Source of the DNA: Lunularia cruciata
Lineage: Eukaryota; Streptophyta; Marchantiopsida; Lunulariales; Lunulariaceae
Direction of reading: 5' to 3'
DNA length: 64,000 bases
Assembly (NCBI GenBank): GCA_948567375.1
Contig: OX419762.1
Location: 30,954,608 to 31,018,607 of the forward strand
Shown in pieces: positions 59,182 to 64,000 of this stretch. Made by a program: the position numbers and the translations under genes. A model generated the notes under the pieces. It saw only the letters and a program-made list of their open reading frames with translations. It searched no databases and had not been told where the DNA came from. Positions within the stretch are counted from its first letter, which is position 1, and each line of letters begins with the position of its first letter.

Positions 59182-61612
59182 ATGGGAGGAGGAAAGAAGA
59201 ACTCCAAACTCTAGTGAGAAATCATGCAATTCAAAGGTTAAATGTGATCACGAGAATCGAAGTCTTGAGCCAACTTTGGATCACATTCTTGCCGTGGAAC
59301 TAGAATGTGAGTTTTCCAGGTTTCATGATTGAGATAATCAAGAGTAAGTGTCTCGATGGCCCTGAGGAAGTGGGGAAGAGAGGAAATCCGGCTTGCTTGA
59401 CAGAGTTGGATTGGAGATTAGTGCTCGGGAGAGAGGCATGCGCGGAGCAGGGTGCCACATTCTTGGAGAAGGGAGAAGTAGTAGAAGAACCCCAAGAAGT
59501 GAGGGATGCTTTCTCTTTGAAGAGAACAAAGAATGGGTATAAGGTTGAGAGTTACAAAGATCCAGTGAAGAGAGGGATTGTGAGTGCTCTCATGGCAATC
59601 CTGAAGCCGGAGAGAACAACTTATGTGATGAAACACCAAGCGGTGTTCTTCCATAAGATGTTTACAGGAGAACCTATCAATTGGGCGAGGTGCTTCCATG
59701 AGAGGACAAGACAAATGGTGTGGAATTTGCCGGATAAGTTGCCTCCACACTACATTGTGCCATTTGCAGCACATTTCTACCTCGGGTTGAATTTGCTCAA
59801 TTTGGCAGAGTGCAATAGAATGGTGTCTCACTTCCATCCCAACTTGAGAAGAGAGGTTGATGCGGAGGAGCAACAATACATTCTTCAAATCCGAAGCACG
59901 GATGAGTACTATGCGAAGACGAGAAAGAGCGTGGAGATAAAGGTAAGTACTCTGAAGTTGAAGAAGCAAAGTTGGCAAGGAGAAGCTGAAGATAAGACAA
60001 GACCTCGGAAGACCAGAAGAGGAAACCTGAGGAGAGGCATGGTGGTGATTGCGTCAGAAGATGAAGACTCAGAAGGCAAAGCCAAGTGCAAGTCTGAATA
60101 CTCGTAACACAAGGAGGAACTGGAGCTCACGCTGCAAAGTGGAGATACGAGTAGCAAGAGTGATGAAGGTAGGGAGATGACGTTGGTGCCTATTGCAAAA
60201 GAAGAAGAAGAAGTTTGGGTGGAGCTCGAAGAAGAACATAATGCAAAGTTGGAGGACAAGATACTCGAGCTAGAGGAGAAGAAGTTCACACTTCAGAGAA
60301 GAGTTTGGTCAAGATGCAAGGCAAAGTGTTAAGCGAGTCCAAGTAAGGCAAAAGAAGAAGTGAATGCTAGCTCGGGAAGTGAATCGTCTATTTTGATACG
60401 ATGACTGCAGAGAAGAAGGCGAGTATTGGGAGAAGAAGAGGTAAGAGAGGAGATTTATACGCAAAGGGAAGTAGTTGCAAGTGATGGAGTGGAGTACCTA
60501 CGAGAAATTGTGTGCCCGTTGTTGGTAAAGTTGGAGCACAAGAAGGAGATGCAGTCGATGTGTCCGGAGGTGAAGATTGTGTTGTAGGTTTTGGCGAGAT
60601 TGGAAGAAGAGAACTCAGAGTTGAAGAGGAGTATAACCCAAGGCAAGGAGGAAAGAGAAGTATTGCGAGGGGAGGCAGTAGTACAGAATCAAGTTATTGA
60701 GGACTTGAAGAGAGAAGCAAGGTATCCAGAAGAACTTGTGAAGAAGAGTGACCTAGCAAGGGAAAGACAAGTAGCAGAGTACAAAATCTTGAAGTAGCAG
60801 TTTGCTGATTCAAGACTAGAAATCATCCATGCTATGGTGAGGGTAGCAGCAAAGGAACAAGAACTCGATAGAGTGATGGAGAGTGTAGAAGAAAAGAAGC
60901 AACTATGGCAGCGGGAGTTGACAGTAAGATATAGGGAAGAAGAGAGATTACAAGAGTTACTTCATAATTAGGAGGAGAAGATTGTGCAAAAGGAGAAGGA
61001 AAAGGAAATTATGAAAGCCGAGTTTGAAGTAGAGTTGGCAATGTATAGAGAAGATTGGCTTGCAGATCGAGAGCGTGAAAGGAAGATGAGATTGGAGCCA
61101 TTGAAGGAGATCGTAATCAAGATGAATGCAATGCTGAGTACAGAGGCCTTATTCGGATTGAAGAGACGAGGCTGCACAAGTTGAAGTTGTTGGTGCAGGA
61201 GACGAGGAGGAGATAGGTGAAGGATACAGATTTGAACGCGTTGTTGATTAGTCTCAAAACTTGTGTAGATAGAAAGATCTTAGAAGTCGAAGAAAATATC
61301 ACGATTAGATTAGATCCAGTGAAATTGGAGATAGATAAACTTCAGAAAGACGTTAGAGCCAAACACAAAGTAGATGAGGTAGGAGTGCAGATGTCTTCAG
61401 AGTTACCATTAGAGACATTAGAGAAGAGTGGGTTGGCAGATAAGGAGTTAGATAGATTACCCACTAGTGAAATATCAGATCAGGAAAGAGAACTGTTAGA
61501 TCTGGGAGAAGATGTAGGAGTTATGAAACCCGAGGACAGAGTAGTAGGAAGTACAATTACTTCGGGTTTGGGTTTGAAAGCCAAGGAAGAAGTAGACATC
61601 GGATCGGATTAG
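59182..61612 (+). pseudogene. Protein of the 3.8-kb element, copy 2
   Basis: Start MGGGKKNSKL at 59182, then a frameshift, and the main frame from about 59290 to 61150: NVSFPGFMIEIIKSKCLDG in part, TYVMKHQAVFFHKMFTGEP, INWARCFHERTRQMVWNLP, IVPFAAHFYLGLNLLNLAE, then the acidic region (ASEDEDSEGKAKCKSE) and the coiled coil (ARLEEENSELKRSITQGKE). A second frameshift near 61180 moves the last 130 codons (VDRKILEVEENITIRLDPV to KAKEEVDIGSD) to another frame. Differences from copy 1 are spread over the protein but spare the capsid-like core, which suggests past selection; that needs a codon test. Confidence 0.65.
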
Positions 61613-62426
61613 AAACCGATTTGAGATTTGAATAGGCAGATATGAAGAGGTGCATTGTCATTTCAGATTTGTAGGTTTGTAGAGTCATTAGGAAGAGGTG
61701 CATTAGGAAGAGGTGCATTAGGAAGATAATTGTCAATTGCTTCACTATTTCAGAGTAGCATTCATAAGGAATTGTTGTTCACTGCTCATTATTTTTTAGA
61801 GTAGTAAAGCAAAGTGCTGTGAAGCAGTGCTTGTTGCTTGAGCTTGATTTTGAGTATCAAATTTGCAATTGTGTTTGTGAGTGTGTGAAGAAATTCAAAG
61901 TGCAAGTCAATGTGTCTGTGGATGTTGGATTCTACAGTCTTGATCTTCATTCTGTGTGTTTGATCCTGAGTAAGTGCAATCGAAGCAATGCCTTGACAAA
62001 TTTGAGAAGAATTGTAGTGTTGGTAGTATTTTGCATTTGTGAGTGCAGTGTGAAGTTGATGTGAAGCAATTTTGATCAAGGAAGTTGTGCCTTCAGTGGA
62101 GGGGTGGAACACAATTCTGAGGCAAAGTAGTTTTTCAGTGAAGTGCCATTTTTGGGAGAGCCTGAATCATCACAATGAAGATTGTTTGGAAAGAATTGAT
62201 GGAGTTGTGATTAAGGAGTGTGAATTCGTGACAAGACTGCGAGTCAGTGCTTGTTACTCTCTTTTGGGTGTGGTTTCTACATGAGAGATTAAAGACGCAA
62301 CCAAGAAGAACTACATTGTTATTGTTTGACATTGTATTTGACCAATTCTGACTAGTATCTCTACGCAAACAAACTTTACTTACCCAATTACCGCAAAAGT
62401 GATATTTGCCGGGTTGTCACAATAGT

Positions 62427-62700
62427 AGCACATTTCGGATGTTACCTATTTGGTAACCCCTTCACTCTCATCACTGATCATCAGCCACTAAAGTGGTTGA
62501 TGGAGTCCAACAAGCTTTCAAGGAAGCTTGCATGATGGGCTCTGATTTTACGGGAGTATGATTTCACAGTTGTTCATAGACCTAGAGTGGTGAATTGTGA
62601 TGCAGATGGGTTGAGTAGAAACCCATGTCCTAGCCAGCAGGATCAGACCGGAGCACGTTGGCATGGTGAGACAAATGAGGACATGGTGCCAAGTTGGCAT
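62427..62700 (+). pseudogene. RNase H, 3' part
   Basis: Continues HFGCYLFGNPFTLITDHQPL, KWLMESNKLSRKLA, then LREYDFTVVHRPRVVNCDADG and LSRNPCP, the usual end of gypsy RNase H (TDH..L ... DALSR). Confidence 0.9.
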
Positions 62701-62899
62701 GCATTGGCCTTTTTGTGTATATTTTTAGAGGCTTTGGTGGTATCTCTCTCAACGCATACATGAGGAGTTATTGAGATCACCGATCCAGAGAGTGAAGATA
62801 TTGGTACAGTTTAGCGAGACATTCATGATGATGTCTTAATGATGGACTATCTTTGCACTGGTGTTGTGGGTGGCACAGTTGGGCCAAGGAGAGAGACCG

Positions 62900-63860
62900 T
62901 GTTCTTCAGCAAGCCAGATGGTTCAGATTGGAGGGTAGACATCTTTTGCGTGTATGGGAGGATGGTAGAGTGCGAGTAGTACCATGTCCATCTTAGAGAC
63001 CACAGTTGGTCCGTCATGCTCATGAGGAGCTAGGAAATTTTGGAGTAAAGCATACATATAGCTTACTCCAGAGTCATTATTATATTGGTGGCGCGGAATG
63101 CAGACCAAGGTACAGTAGTTTGTTGCCAGATGTGTGGTTTGTGACCAAGTTAGAGCATCATTCAATGCTCCTATGTCACAATTACACCCATTACCTATCA
63201 TGGGATTGGGTTACCATTGGAGTTTGGACTTTGCTGGACCTTTACCATTGACTGTGAGACATCATCGGTATGTTTTGGTGATGGTGGAGCACTTCTCCAA
63301 GTGGATTGAGTTGGTGGCACTTCCTGGCAAGTCTAGTGACGGGACAACTTACTCATTCCTGGATCGAGTTCTTAGTCATTTTGGTGCACTAGCTGAGGTT
63401 TTGACTGATCAAGGTACAAAGTTCTTGGGAGAGTTTCAGGTCTTGTGTGAAAATGCTTTGATTGATCATTGTATTACATCCTGAGATCACCCTGAGGCAG
63501 ATGGCTTAGCAGAGAGTGGTTCAGACAGTGAAGAGAGGATTGCAAAAGTATGGTTTGCAAAGAGGCCACTTGGGAGATTGGGATCTCCAGTTACCTTGGT
63601 TGGCCATGGGCTATCGGTTCAGCCAGCAAGCCTCCTTAGCATCCTTCTCTCCGTACTTTCTACTCTATGGACAAGATCCAGATTTACCTCCAGCAATTCA
63701 TCAAGATGCTACTATAGTTTTGGACTTGGATGACCCAGATGTATGGATGAGCGCATGTTCTCAGTGAACATAGATCTTTCGGAGAGTGATGCCGATGGCC
63801 TTTGAGAACTTGGCAATTTCTCAGCATAGAGATACTTTACGCTATGCTATCATTTGAGGA
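62900..63860 (+). pseudogene. Ty3/gypsy integrase
   Basis: The HHCC zinc part is visible (VRHAHEELGNFGVKHTYSLL, with C..C in ARCVVCDQ). The catalytic D,D-35-E is kept: D in WSLDFAGPLP, D in LTDQGTKFLGEF, E in ADGLAE followed by VVQTVKRGLQKYG. A stop (TGA for CGA) before DHPEADG and a frameshift right after GLAE break it. LLYGQDPDLPPAI follows. The enzyme inserts element cDNA. The remaining integrase end and the 3' LTR lie beyond the window. Confidence 0.9.
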
Positions 63861-64000
63861 GGAGGTTATAGACCCTTGATCCATCAATTTCATCCAAGCG
63901 ACTATGTATATCTATAGTAGACAGCACCGACAACACTTGATGTTTTGATAGGCCACACTATCTTGATAGTGCATGAGGTTTTGCCATTTAGAGTCCTTGT

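Larger units (their letters stand above)
58632..62421 (+). mobile_element. 3.79-kb element with TG...CA ends, copy 2, inside RNase H
   Basis: Starts TGTGGTACCCACATTTTTTG and ends GCCGGGTTGTCACA, as in copy 1. The flanks GCAGT (58627-58631) and ATAGT (62422-62426) are a 5-bp duplication with two transitions. RNase H reads on across it, so the insertion point is certain. It has the same TATA box, coding frame and ~800-bp 3' part, and again no LTR, RT or transposase. It is younger than its gypsy host, since it interrupts it. Confidence 0.8.

Noticed and set aside
59338-60289. Long minus-strand frames opposite the 3.8-kb element protein
   Set aside because: They are shadows of a purine-rich coding strand; the plus-strand frame is conserved between the two copies.
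1-64000. CRISPR arrays, rRNA, true tRNA genes, bacterial operons, organellar DNA inserts
   Set aside because: None found. The tandem repeats lack regular spacers, the tRNA-like blocks are decayed parts of LTRs, and no organelle gene was recognised.

Overview
This is nuclear DNA of a land plant: introns, a plant-type F-box gene, PIF/Harbinger, Helitron, Ty1/copia and Ty3/gypsy elements, and no bacterial-style operons. The LINE-like reverse-transcriptase tail and the Ty3/gypsy lineage remind me of seed-free plants (liverwort, moss, fern) or gymnosperms more than flowering plants. That placement is inference only.

Layout. (1) 1-7430: old repeats: a reverse-strand gypsy LTR, a fragment of a second LTR family, a Helitron broken by tandem arrays of ~485-bp and ~95-bp units. 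(2) 7431-15180: no gene seen; one MITE-like element (12325-12725). (3) 15197-29858: the gene island. It holds an F-box protein gene (18333-19577, +) and a convergent three-exon gene for a small unrecognised protein (23334-21128, -). Two copies of a LINE-like 3' end are nearby, one inside the small gene's intron. (4) 29859-38978: a 9.1-kb PIF/Harbinger transposon with matching terminal inverted repeats, a SANT/Myb-like ORF1 (+) and a DDE transposase (-). Between them lies an unrelated spliced gene with coiled-coil and acidic parts. (5) 39516-47660: a decayed Ty1/copia element carrying a foldback in integrase, a solo LTR, and a 3.77-kb element with TG...CA ends, an exact 5-bp target duplication and no visible LTRs. 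(6) 47660-64000: a mosaic of Ty3/gypsy copies. The rightmost has LTR, PBS, gag, protease-like region, a cytosine-5 DNA methyltransferase domain, reverse transcriptase, RNase H and integrase, with a second copy of the 3.8-kb element inserted in RNase H.

The most notable discovery is the methyltransferase domain at about 56110-57060, between the protease-like region and RT of a Ty3/gypsy element and in the RT reading frame at its 3' end. Motifs I, IV, VI, VIII, IX and X can be read, but this copy is broken by frameshifts and stops, and its catalytic PC motif reads SC. Second is the 3.8-kb element family: two copies encode the same ~810-codon protein (capsid-like or Transposase_32-like region, acidic linker, coiled coil) with neither RT nor transposase. 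The gene inside the Harbinger element has the same order of parts.

Host genes: the F-box protein would be the substrate-recognition part of an SCF ubiquitin ligase; the small coiled-coil protein has no assigned role. Almost everything else is dead mobile DNA, and many of its stop codons are explained by C-to-T change.
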